Assembly: GCA_902608975.1 (NCBI GenBank)
Contig: CACLQI010000008.1
Coordinates: 1 to 42,039 of the forward strand
DNA length: 42,039 bases
From: an uncultured Pelagibacteraceae bacterium
GTDB lineage: Bacteria; Pseudomonadota; Alphaproteobacteria; Pelagibacterales; Pelagibacteraceae
Reading direction: 5' to 3'
The translations under genes were made by a program, and so were the position numbers. How positions within the stretch are numbered: the stretch's first letter is position 1; every line of letters starts with the position of its first letter. Positions 1-8,097 of this stretch are shown in pieces. A model generated the notes under the pieces. That model worked only from the letters and a program-made list of their open reading frames with translations, had not been told where the DNA came from and made no database searches.

Positions 1-1048
1 TATTTAATGAAAATTTGAATAAAATATAAAGTTTAAAAAATCTGATTCCTGAACTTGTTGAAAAAAAAGATCCTCCAATTATAACCAAAATTAAAAAAAT
101 AAATGATAAATTTTTTGGAGCATTCTCTAATGAAAAACCAATATTAGAAATACTACTTGCTATTGAAAAAAATAGTAAACTGAAGTCATATTCAAAATTT
201 AAAAATGAAAAAAAAATAAATATCAACGAAAGTAGATAAAAAAATAAATATATATCTTCATAAAAAAAATTAATATTTCTATTTTTTAGGAAAACTAAAT
301 TATAACTCAAAAAAATACTAAAAAATGAGACTAGCATTAATATCGAAAAAATTACTTCTTTTGGATTGCTATTTAAAACTAATGATAGATTGTTAAATGG
401 TAAAAAGCCACCAGAAGAAATTAAAGTCATTGATAAATTGAATGAATCAAAAGTTCTAAAATCGAAAATTTTTAAAGATATAAATATTAAAAATGTAAGG
501 ACGGTATAAAGAATTAAAATTTTGAATGATTGCTTTAATGTTTCGCTAGTATCAAAGGTTATAAAATTAGTAAGAGATTTTTTTAAATTATTATCAAAGA
601 TATCAATAAGTAAAATAATAGAAAATAAAAAATATAATCCTCCAATCCATTGTGTAGAAGATCTCCATAGAATTAAACTTTGATCTAAATGTTTAATGTT
701 TTCAAAAATTGTGAAACCTGTTGATGTAAATCCAGATATTGTTTCAAAATATGAGTCTAAAAAAGTAATATTATAAATGCTTAAATAAAAAGGTATTGAT
801 AAAATCAGTGGTAATAAAAAATAGCCCAAAATTACAGTTAAAATTTTATGATAAATATTAATTTTATAATTATCTTTTTTTTTAAATAAAAATATTAATC
901 CAAATAGTAAAGAAAAAACCAATGAATATAAATAACTATCAATACTTAAATATAAATTGAAATAGTATGAATAAATAATATTAAAAAAAGATAAAACAGA
1001 AATTATTAATGAAAAAATACCTAAATAAATTAAACTAAAATAACTCAT
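1..1048 (-). CDS. trkH: Trk potassium uptake membrane subunit TrkH (partial, C-terminus beyond left edge)
   Basis: The minus strand is open from ATG at 1048-1046 to the window edge (349 codons). The product is very hydrophobic and has TrkH-type pore loops. P1 is SGFTSTGFT at about residues 105-113, followed by SSTQWIGG; P2 contains ISSGGF; P3 contains SNIGFS; P4 is GGSFFSTSSGIR near the visible end. Each loop keeps its filter glycine. TrkH is the inner-membrane K+ channel-like subunit that pairs with the cytosolic NAD-binding regulator TrkA. The start lies 7 bases after the trkA stop, so the two are surely co-transcribed. The last helices and stop are outside the window. KtrB is a related alternative, but pairing with a duplicated-domain TrkA favours TrkH. 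Confidence 0.88.
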   Translation of the reverse strand, partial: MSYFSLIYLGIFSLIISVLSFFNIIYSYYFNLYLSIDSYLYSLVFSLLFGLIFLFKKKDNYKINIYHKILTVILGYFLLPLILSIPFYLSIYNITFLDSYFETISGFTSTGFTIFENIKHLDQSLILWRSSTQWIGGLYFLFSIILLIDIFDNNLKKSLTNFITFDTSETLKQSFKILILYTVLTFLIFISLKIFDFRTFDSFNLSMTLISSGGFLPFNNLSLVLNSNPKEVIFSILMLVSFFSIFLSYNLVFLKNRNINFFYEDIYLFFYLLSLIFIFFSFLNFEYDFSLLFFSIASSISNIGFSLENAPKNLSFIFLILVIIGGSFFSTSSGIRFFKLYILFKFSLN

Positions 1049-1054
1049 TGAAGA

Positions 1055-2428
1055 TTAAATTGAGCTAATTCGAAACATATTTTCAACAAGAGGTAGTTGA
1101 TTTATTTTTGCAAGAAATACAACAACATCTTTTTTTTGAAAAATAAAATTAGATCTTGGAATAATAATTTCTTCTCCTCTCAAAATTGCGCCTATTCTTA
1201 TTTCCTCAGGAAGATTTGAATTTTTAAGTTCTTTATTTATTAATTCTGATGTTTCAATTATTTCTGCTTCTATGACTTCATACTCACCATTTAAAATACT
1301 GTAAGCATTTTCAATAGAACCCTTATGAACATGCTTTAATATACTTGATACAGTGTTCATTCTGGGATCTATTAAGTCATCAATTTTTAAAGAAGATTGT
1401 AATAAGGAATAGTTAGGTTTATTAATTAATGCCATTGTTCTTTTATCTTTTGAAAATTTTTCTACAAGAACACTGACCATCAAATTATCTTCGTCATCAT
1501 TTGTTAAAGCAAGTACAGTCTCGACTTCGTTTAAATTAGCTTCAGTTAAAACATCTTCGTCCAACCCATTACCATTTATAATAATTGAATTATTTAATTC
1601 TTTTGCAATAAATTCTGCTCTGCTTTTATCTTTTTCTATTATTTTTATTCTTGCATCCTCGAAAGATTTTTCGATATTTTTTGCTAAATTAAATCCAATA
1701 TTTCCACCTCCAATAATTAATATTTTATTTGAAATTTTTTCGTTATGACCAAAGGCTGACAATGTTTGTTCCATCTGTATTGAATTAATAACTACATATG
1801 CCTTATCATTTTCTTCAATTACATCACTTTTTTTTAAAATTATAAATTTTTCTTTTCTAATTACACCAAGTATATGAGCTTCTAACTTGGGAAATTTTTT
1901 AGTTAATTCATTAAGCTTTATTTTTATTAAAGGACAATTTTTTTCTATACTTATTTCAAGAAGCCTAATTTTATTATCAGCAAAAGGTATATTATCTAGA
2001 GCTCCTGGTGCTTCAAGTTTTCTTTGTATAGATTTAGCAATTTCTAGTTCTGGAGAAATAATTACATCAATTGGAAGATTGTCTTTGCTATAAACTTTTG
2101 AAAATTTAGGATTTAAATAATCTTGAGATCTAATTCTTGCAATTTTTTTTGATATATTAAATACAGTATAAGCAATCTGGCAAATAAGCATGTTAATTTC
2201 ATCATTTTTAGTTACAGCTATAATCATATCTGCATTTGTGGCTTCTGCTTTTTCTAAAATTGAAGGATAAGTTGCTTTTCCCACTATACCCTTAACATCA
2301 AGTGAATCGTTAATTTTTTTAATATCATCACTTGATTGATCTATAACTGTGATTGAATGATTTTGCTCACTCAACAATTTTGCAATTGTAAAACCTACCC
2401 TACCTGCACCACAAATAATTATATTCAT
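1055..2428 (-). CDS. trkA: Trk potassium uptake regulatory protein TrkA
   Basis: The 457-residue cytosolic protein is the usual TrkA length. It begins with the Rossmann dinucleotide-binding motif IICGAGRVG. A second Rossmann repeat starts at about residue 237 (ILIIGGGNIG), giving the double RCK_N/RCK_C arrangement of TrkA (TrkA-N, TrkA-C, TrkA-N, TrkA-C). TrkA binds NAD(H)/ATP and gates TrkH, controlling K+ uptake. The gene directly follows ntrX, with no gap between the ntrX start-side reading and its own ATG, and is followed by trkH after 7 bases. The ntrYX-trkA order is common in alphaproteobacteria. Nothing looks truncated. Confidence 0.95.
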   Translation of the reverse strand: MNIIICGAGRVGFTIAKLLSEQNHSITVIDQSSDDIKKINDSLDVKGIVGKATYPSILEKAEATNADMIIAVTKNDEINMLICQIAYTVFNISKKIARIRSQDYLNPKFSKVYSKDNLPIDVIISPELEIAKSIQRKLEAPGALDNIPFADNKIRLLEISIEKNCPLIKIKLNELTKKFPKLEAHILGVIRKEKFIILKKSDVIEENDKAYVVINSIQMEQTLSAFGHNEKISNKILIIGGGNIGFNLAKNIEKSFEDARIKIIEKDKSRAEFIAKELNNSIIINGNGLDEDVLTEANLNEVETVLALTNDDEDNLMVSVLVEKFSKDKRTMALINKPNYSLLQSSLKIDDLIDPRMNTVSSILKHVHKGSIENAYSILNGEYEVIEAEIIETSELINKELKNSNLPEEIRIGAILRGEEIIIPRSNFIFQKKDVVVFLAKINQLPLVENMFRISSI

Positions 2429-3784
2429 CTAATTTAAATCTTTTACGCCTAGTAGTTTTAATTTTCTATGTAAAGCAGACCTTTCCATACCAACAAAATC
2501 AGCAGTTTTTGATATATTTCCACCAAATTTTTTTAGTTGAGTTGTCAGATATTCTTTTTCAAAATTTTCTCTGGCTTCCTTTAAAGGAATAGATAAAGTA
2601 TTTTCAATTTTATAATTTTCTCCACTCGATTTTTTTAATGACTCCTTAATAATGCTTGAGACTTTTTCAGTATTATCTGCACCTAAAATGGCTATTCTCT
2701 CTATTAAATTTCTTAATTCTCTTACATTGCCTGGCCAGTCATAATTGATTAAATAATGATTATTTGTATCAATATTAAATTTTTTCAAATTATAACTTTG
2801 AGATATTTTTTCAGAAAAATATTTAATTAATAGTGGTATATCTTCAGTTCTATTTTTTAAATGCTCAATATTAATTTGAAATACATTGAGTCTGTGAAAC
2901 AAGTCCTCTCTAAAATTGCCTAGCTTAATTTCGTTATTAATATCTTTGCTAGAAGAACATATAATTCTAACATTTACTTTAATATCATGATGGCCATTTA
3001 TTCTTTTAAATTTTTGATCTGTTAATACTCTTAAAATTTTGGATTGTGTTTCCAAAGGTATCTCAGAAACTTCGTCAATTAACAATATACCTTTAGATGC
3101 TTTTTCTAATGCGCCATAAGATATTGAGCCATTATTTTTTTCTTCACCAAATAATTCTAATTCATATTTTTTAACATCCAAAAGTGCACCATTTAAGATT
3201 ACAAAAGGTTCATTTGATCGTTTTGATTGTTTGTGAATTTTCCTAGCAATTAATTCCTTTCCTGATCCCGTAGGTCCGTTTATAAAAATCCTGCTATCAG
3301 ATGAAGAGAGTTTTAAAATTTGATCCTTGATTTTTTCTATGTTTTGGCTTGAGCCAACTAATTCAAATGAATGAAACAACTTTGTTGACAATTCCTTATT
3401 TTGATTTTTGAGATAAAAATTTTCAACAGCTCTCTTAATAAAATTCATTAGTCTTTCTTGATCAAAAGGTTTTTGAATAAATTCAAATGCACCAGATTTT
3501 AAAGATTTAACTGCCATCTCTATATTTGCATGGCCAGAAATTATTATAACAGGTATATCCTTATTTTTTTTTTTAATGTGAGACAAAAGCTCAATACCGT
3601 CATTGTCACCTTTATCAAGTTTCACATCTATAATTGCAACATCAGGTAATTTTTTATCAATTTCAGCTAAAGCTTGATTGTAGTTTGCTGCAACCCTAGT
3701 CTTATAACCTTCGTCTGAAATAAGATCATTTAAAATATTTCTTATATCAGGATTGTCATCAATGATAAGTATTTCAGTTGCCAT
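2429..3784 (-). CDS. ntrX: Response regulator NtrX (AAA+ type, GAFTGA motif absent)
   Basis: 451 residues in three parts. The receiver domain has acidic pair D9/D10, phospho-acceptor D53, S83 and K105. The AAA+ domain has Walker A GPTGSGKE at 170-177 and Walker B ILLIDE at 233-238. The C-terminal Fis-type helix-turn-helix is NISKTADFVGMERSALHRKL. After ELFG (210-213) the sigma-54-contacting GAFTGA loop is missing and reads EEKNNGSISYGA instead. NtrX of other alphaproteobacteria is also known to be atypical here, so it probably regulates sigma-70 promoters. It is the partner of the NtrY kinase, whose gene overlaps it by 11 bases. The family is linked to nitrogen metabolism, redox and envelope control; the exact regulon cannot be read from sequence. 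Confidence 0.93.
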   Translation of the reverse strand: MATEILIIDDNPDIRNILNDLISDEGYKTRVAANYNQALAEIDKKLPDVAIIDVKLDKGDNDGIELLSHIKKKNKDIPVIIISGHANIEMAVKSLKSGAFEFIQKPFDQERLMNFIKRAVENFYLKNQNKELSTKLFHSFELVGSSQNIEKIKDQILKLSSSDSRIFINGPTGSGKELIARKIHKQSKRSNEPFVILNGALLDVKKYELELFGEEKNNGSISYGALEKASKGILLIDEVSEIPLETQSKILRVLTDQKFKRINGHHDIKVNVRIICSSSKDINNEIKLGNFREDLFHRLNVFQINIEHLKNRTEDIPLLIKYFSEKISQSYNLKKFNIDTNNHYLINYDWPGNVRELRNLIERIAILGADNTEKVSSIIKESLKKSSGENYKIENTLSIPLKEARENFEKEYLTTQLKKFGGNISKTADFVGMERSALHRKLKLLGVKDLN

Positions 3785-5558
3785 TTCTTGAAAAATTTAT
3801 AACGATCTTTGCACCAATTTTTTGTTTTATAAAGTTAATTTTACTATTATGATCATTTAGTATTTTGTTAACAATTGATAATCCTAGTCCTGTTCCTTTT
3901 TCTTTAGTTGTAAAATAAGGTTTTAAAATATTACTCAAATTTTCTTCAGCAAAACCAATTCCATTGTCTGTAATAACAAGGTTTATATAATCACTTTTGT
4001 TCTCAATTACTATATCAATTTTCTTTGATAAATTAGGAGTTTTGGAAGCATTCTCTTGAACACTTTCAATAGAATTTTTTACTAGGTTAAAAATGACTCT
4101 ACTTATCTGTTCACTATCACAAACCATCCAGTACTCATTTTCATTACTTGAAAAATTAATCTTAATAGTTTTGTCAATTTCATTTAATAGATTAAGGTTT
4201 TCTTTAACTATATTTAATAAGTTAGTTTTTTTTAAAATAGGTTTTGGCATTCTTGCAAAGTCAGAAAATTCATTTACCAAATTTTCAATTTGTGAAATCT
4301 GTTTATGTATAGTTTTTAAATGATCATTAAAATTTTCTTTTTCTTTTGGATTGACAATTTCTGAATATTTATTTTTAAGCCTGTCTATAGTTAGCTGTAT
4401 AGGTGTTAACGGATTCTTTATTTCGTGTGCTAACTTTCTTGCGATTGTGCTCCAAGCTTCATGTCTTTCCTGCATTATGAGTTTTTCTTGTTGTTCTTTA
4501 AGTTGGTCAATCATAAAATTAAAATTTTTGTTCAAAATCTCTAATTCTTTGTCGGTTTTAATTTCTGGAACTTTTATTTCAAGATTTCCTTGTCCAATTT
4601 TATGTGAAGCAAATATAAGATTTGATATTGATCTAAAAAATCTTGATGAAAATTTAATTGCAATAGAAATTGATAAAAATAAAAGCAAAGAAACAACTAC
4701 AATGTAAATAAGTATAAAAGATATTTTAATTCCAGTTCTTTTGTCTTCAACTCTATAATAAAAATTTATAGCTTCTTCAGACTCAGTTAAATAATTTGAT
4801 ATTTCTTCGTCCAAGAATTTTACAATATATACATAGGTATCTATATATGCTGATAATTTTTGTAATGCAGAAGATTGGTTTTCTATAGCATTAATAATTT
4901 TTAAGGGACGCTCATCATTAAATACCATCTCTAAAGCTTTTTCATTGGGTGGAGTAAATGTTTGATTGTTATCATTTGTTGTTGCTATTAAATTTCCCGA
5001 GCTATCAATTAAATGTATCTCATCTACATCTCTAATATATTTTTGTGTTATAAGTAAATTTTTGAATCTAGAGGGGTTGTCATAAAAAATATTAACATTT
5101 TTATTTAAATCTATAGCCACTAGCACAATATCAGACTCGATCTTATTTCTTACGTCATCAACATAATTTTTTGCTATTTCATATGAGTTATTAACTGCTG
5201 TTGTAATTTTTTTATCAAAATACTTTTCCAATGCAAATGAAAATAAAAATAATGAAAAAACAGAAATAAGTATTGATGGAATTAAAGTGAACAAAGAAAA
5301 GAAGGCAATATATTTTCTATTAGCTTTTGAACCGTCAACATTAATATCATCTTTTAAAGAATTTTTTATTTCTAGAAAGATTAAGACAAAGAAAATTAAT
5401 AACAAAACAACATTTGATATAAGCAATGATTGTAGTGTAGTTTGATTAAGTTCTAAAAAACTTTTATTAATAAACGTTAAAAACGTCAAAAAGCCAACGG
5501 AAAGTGTAATTATAAAAATCACACATATGAAAATATTTTTTTTGATAAAATCAAACAT
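3774..5558 (-). CDS. ntrY: Sensor histidine kinase NtrY
   Basis: 594-residue membrane kinase. Transmembrane segments lie at about 8-30, 45-64, 84-110 and 279-303, with a periplasmic sensor region of about 170 residues before the last one. A HAMP linker (about 304-358) follows, then the H-box ARKLAHEIKNPLTPIQL with phospho-His H378. The ATPase part has N-box NLVKNSIES, G1 DNGIGF and G2 GTGLGLSIV. This four-helix amino end is the NtrY architecture. HAMP runs almost directly into the H-box, so the PAS domain usual in NtrY seems to be missing, and the protein is shorter than the usual 700-plus residues. The gene overlaps ntrX by 11 bases and is divergent from ispDF over only 34 bases. Confidence 0.93.
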   Translation of the reverse strand: MFDFIKKNIFICVIFIITLSVGFLTFLTFINKSFLELNQTTLQSLLISNVVLLLIFFVLIFLEIKNSLKDDINVDGSKANRKYIAFFSLFTLIPSILISVFSLFLFSFALEKYFDKKITTAVNNSYEIAKNYVDDVRNKIESDIVLVAIDLNKNVNIFYDNPSRFKNLLITQKYIRDVDEIHLIDSSGNLIATTNDNNQTFTPPNEKALEMVFNDERPLKIINAIENQSSALQKLSAYIDTYVYIVKFLDEEISNYLTESEEAINFYYRVEDKRTGIKISFILIYIVVVSLLLFLSISIAIKFSSRFFRSISNLIFASHKIGQGNLEIKVPEIKTDKELEILNKNFNFMIDQLKEQQEKLIMQERHEAWSTIARKLAHEIKNPLTPIQLTIDRLKNKYSEIVNPKEKENFNDHLKTIHKQISQIENLVNEFSDFARMPKPILKKTNLLNIVKENLNLLNEIDKTIKINFSSNENEYWMVCDSEQISRVIFNLVKNSIESVQENASKTPNLSKKIDIVIENKSDYINLVITDNGIGFAEENLSNILKPYFTTKEKGTGLGLSIVNKILNDHNSKINFIKQKIGAKIVINFSRNGN

Positions 5559-5592
5559 TATGCAATAAATAAACTAAATATATAATTTATAC
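5559..5592. promoter_or_regulatory. Short divergent intergenic region ntrY/ispDF
   Basis: Only 34 bases separate two divergent start codons, so both promoters must sit here or extend into the coding ends. A perfect TATAAT occurs at 5581-5586 on the plus strand, 6 bases before the ispDF ATG at 5593. If used, transcription would begin at or very near the start codon (leaderless or nearly so). No convincing -35 box is seen, and in sequence this A+T-rich a TATAAT can occur by chance. Confidence 0.3.
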
Positions 5593-6708
5593 ATGAGTAA
5601 TTATTTTATAATACTAGCAGCTGGCAAAAGTGAAAGATTTAATTCTAATATTCCTAAACCCTACGTTATTTATAAGGGAAAACCGGTAGTTCAACACTCA
5701 ATAGATAAAGCAAAAAAGTGTAAAAAAATAGAAAAAATATTATTGGTGATAAATAAAAACCATAAAAATTTTATAAAAAAACTAAATACAAAAAAAATTA
5801 AAATAATTTTTGGTGGAAAGACAAGGTCAGAATCTTCCCTTTTAGCTTTGCAGAACATCAGAAGAAAGAGAGTTAAAAATATTCTAATCCATGATGCAGC
5901 AAGACCGAATTTTTCATTAAAATTATTAAATAAATTGATAAATGAATTAAAGAAAAACAAATCTGTAATACCTACAATTAAAACAAAGGATTCTGTAAAA
6001 TTTAAGAATAAAAATCTAATTATAAATATAGATCGTGATTACATTTATTTAACACAAACACCACAAGCTTTTGATTATAAAGAATTATACAAATTGAAAA
6101 ATAATAAAAGTTCAAAAATTACTGATGATGCAAATCTTTTTATAAGAGCTAATAAAAAAATAAAATTTATTAGTGGAGAATCTAGCAATAAAAAAATTAC
6201 TAGCTTGACAGATATTAATAACGATCAACAAATTAAATATGGAATAGGGTTTGACATACACAGATTGGTACTTAAAAGAAAACTATACTTAGGGGGAATT
6301 AAAATTAAATCTAAATTTGGAACTCTTGGACATTCAGATGGTGATCCTGTTTTACACGCAATTACTGATGCTATTCTTGGAGCGTGTAAAATGGGAGATA
6401 TTGGTCAAAAATTTTCAGATAAAAATAAAAAATTTAAAAATATAAGATCTACAATACTTTTAAAAAAAGTTATTAATGAAATGAAACAAAATAATTATTT
6501 CATAAATAATATTGATATTAACATTATTACTCAAACACCTAAAATTTCAAAGTATAAAAATAAAATGATAAAAACTATTGCAAAGATTTGTGGAATATCC
6601 ACTACCCAAATAAATATAAAGGGGAAAACAACTGAAAAATTAGGTTTAATAGGAAAAGAAAAAGCTATTGCCTGTGAAGTAATAAGCTCTGTTACAAAAT
6701 ATGATTAA
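5593..6708 (+). CDS. ispDF: Bifunctional IspD/IspF (MEP pathway)
   Basis: 371-residue fusion of two MEP-pathway enzymes. The N-terminal part (about 1-210) is IspD, 2-C-methyl-D-erythritol 4-phosphate cytidylyltransferase, with the nucleotide-binding LAAGKSERF (8-16) and IHDAARP (99-105). The C-terminal part (about 216-371) is IspF, 2-C-methyl-D-erythritol 2,4-cyclodiphosphate synthase, with metal ligands D221 and H223 in DIHR, H247 in GHSDGD, and the downstream GKTTEKLG-type motif. Such fusions are typical of alphaproteobacteria. Dxr, the enzyme of the preceding pathway step, is encoded at 28525-29694. The gene overlaps pgpA by 8 bases and starts a three-gene plus-strand cluster. Confidence 0.96.
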   Translation: MSNYFIILAAGKSERFNSNIPKPYVIYKGKPVVQHSIDKAKKCKKIEKILLVINKNHKNFIKKLNTKKIKIIFGGKTRSESSLLALQNIRRKRVKNILIHDAARPNFSLKLLNKLINELKKNKSVIPTIKTKDSVKFKNKNLIINIDRDYIYLTQTPQAFDYKELYKLKNNKSSKITDDANLFIRANKKIKFISGESSNKKITSLTDINNDQQIKYGIGFDIHRLVLKRKLYLGGIKIKSKFGTLGHSDGDPVLHAITDAILGACKMGDIGQKFSDKNKKFKNIRSTILLKKVINEMKQNNYFINNIDINIITQTPKISKYKNKMIKTIAKICGISTTQINIKGKTTEKLGLIGKEKAIACEVISSVTKYD

Positions 6709-7195
6709 AAAAATTAATTTTTTATTTGTTACCCTTTTTGGTATTGGAAAAATTGACAAAATACCTGGTAGTATTGCATCTTTAATAACAACAATATTTT
6801 TATTTTTTTTATTTCATATTTTAAAAATTTCTCCAAATTTTGTTTTAACATTTGTAATTATAATTTTTTTTATATCGCTTTATGCAGTCAATATATTCAT
6901 AAAAGATTTTGACAATAAGGACCCAAAAGAAGTTGTTATTGATGAATTTATAGGACAATCAATTCCAATATGTCTTTATGAAATTGCTCATGAAGGAACA
7001 AAAGAAACTAGCCAAGTATTAACATTTTATTTCTTAATGTTTATATTATTTAGAATATTTGACATCGCTAAACCTTACCCCGTAAGTTATTATGATAAAA
7101 ATTTTAAGAACAGTTTTGGAGTAATAATGGATGATGTTGCGGCTGGATTATATGTTGTTGCTGTTCTTGTTTTATACATGGTAATTACTACATGA
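6701..7195 (+). CDS. pgpA: Phosphatidylglycerophosphatase A
   Basis: 164-residue inner-membrane phosphatase that removes the phosphate from phosphatidylglycerol phosphate to give phosphatidylglycerol. Visible family motifs are FGIGKIDKIPGSIASL near the start, VVIDEFIGQ in the middle, and RIFDIAKPYPV with GVIMDDVAAG near the end; the acidic residues in these are the metal and catalytic ones. Several hydrophobic segments fit a small polytopic enzyme. It overlaps ispDF by 8 bases and pncC by 4 bases (ATGA), indicating translational coupling. It shares a theme with cdsA at 29699-30319, which makes CDP-diacylglycerol, the substrate of the pathway. Confidence 0.93.
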   Translation: MIKKINFLFVTLFGIGKIDKIPGSIASLITTIFLFFLFHILKISPNFVLTFVIIIFFISLYAVNIFIKDFDNKDPKEVVIDEFIGQSIPICLYEIAHEGTKETSQVLTFYFLMFILFRIFDIAKPYPVSYYDKNFKNSFGVIMDDVAAGLYVVAVLVLYMVITT

Positions 7196-7665
7196 AAAAA
7201 CTTTCTCAAAAATTAGTTAAATTATTAAGAAAAAAAAAAATTAAAATTTCTTTTGCAGAATCTTGTACTGGTGGTTTGCTTGCAAGCACAATAACTTCAA
7301 TTAGCGGTTCTTCTAAGGTTTTTACCCTCGGGTTTGTCACCTATTCTAATCAATCTAAAATAAACACATTAAAAGTTCCAAAAAAAATAATAATGAAACA
7401 TGGTGCTGTGAGCTATGAAACCTGTTTATCTATGGCAAAAAATATAAATAAAATTAGTAAAACTAATATTTCAGTATCTATAACTGGAATTGCAGGACCC
7501 AAAGGTGGCACTAAACAAAAACCAGTTGGTTTAGTATTTATTGGTATTAAAAAAGGCAATAAAACATTAGTTAAAAAGTACTTATTTAAAAATAAAAAAA
7601 GATCCTCATTTCAAAAAGCTACTGTTAATAAGGCTTTAAATCTAATTTTAAGTTTTGTTAAATAG
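7192..7665 (+). CDS. pncC: Nicotinamide-nucleotide amidohydrolase (CinA C-terminal domain family)
   Basis: 157 residues matching only the C-terminal deamidase domain of CinA. Motifs are ISFAESCTGGLL near residue 20, ITSISGSSKVF, and SITGIAGPKGGTKQKPVG. The enzyme converts NMN to nicotinate mononucleotide plus ammonia in pyridine nucleotide recycling. The CinA N-terminal COG1058 domain is absent, as in E. coli PncC. A run of 11 adenines at 7230-7240 sits in the KKKK segment, so an indel there would destroy the frame. The 3' end overlaps the convergent ratA gene by 18 bases, leaving no room for a conventional terminator. Confidence 0.92.
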   Translation: MKKLSQKLVKLLRKKKIKISFAESCTGGLLASTITSISGSSKVFTLGFVTYSNQSKINTLKVPKKIIMKHGAVSYETCLSMAKNINKISKTNISVSITGIAGPKGGTKQKPVGLVFIGIKKGNKTLVKKYLFKNKKRSSFQKATVNKALNLILSFVK

Positions 7666-8097
7666 TTCTTCTGCTCTCTTTTGAAAAGCATCAGCAATTT
7701 TATCTAGACCAAATTGAAATGATTTAGTCATAACTATATTTAAAAATCGATTTTTTAATTCAAAATCAACTTCGAATGAGATTTCTGTAATTTTATTATT
7801 TTCTTTAAATTGCCATTTATTTTCTAAATACTTTAAAGGTCCATCAAGATTAGTTACATAAATAGAGTCTTCTTTTTTATTAAATTTAACATCACTTTTA
7901 TAGGTGTCTTTAAAAGGTCCTTTTCCGATGGTTAAATCTGCAACTATTAATAAAAAATTATCCTGCTTTTTTTTTTCATGTATTTTTGCATCTAAACAAA
8001 ACGGAACAAAAATCGGATATTTTTCAATATCAAGAACTAAATCAATTAATTGATTTTTGGAACACTCAATAGATCTTTTAACTGATGCTTTTGGCAC
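7648..8097 (-). CDS. RatA/Coq10-type START-domain protein
   Basis: 149-residue protein of the polyketide cyclase/dehydrase (START-like) superfamily, of the RatA/Coq10 type. It begins [32 protein letters not shown], the typical ligand-cavity start; the mid-section has a FKDTYKSDV strand and the end has a long amphipathic helix ending AEELFNK. Alphaproteobacterial members are usually annotated as ubiquinone-binding/coenzyme Q10-type proteins and lie beside lipA, as here. The E. coli name RatA implies a toxin activity that should not be assumed for this protein. It overlaps lipA by 20 bases upstream and the convergent pncC by 18 bases. Confidence 0.85.
   Translation of the reverse strand: MPKASVKRSIECSKNQLIDLVLDIEKYPIFVPFCLDAKIHEKKKQDNFLLIVADLTIGKGPFKDTYKSDVKFNKKEDSIYVTNLDGPLKYLENKWQFKENNKITEISFEVDFELKNRFLNIVMTKSFQFGLDKIADAFQKRAEELFNKT

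Noticed and set aside
4351-4707. 118-codon plus-strand frame opposite ntrY with hydrophobic segments
   Set aside because: It is a shadow of ntrY in complementary frame; hydrophobicity arises from the complement of Lys/Glu/Asn codons. It has no start context or motifs.
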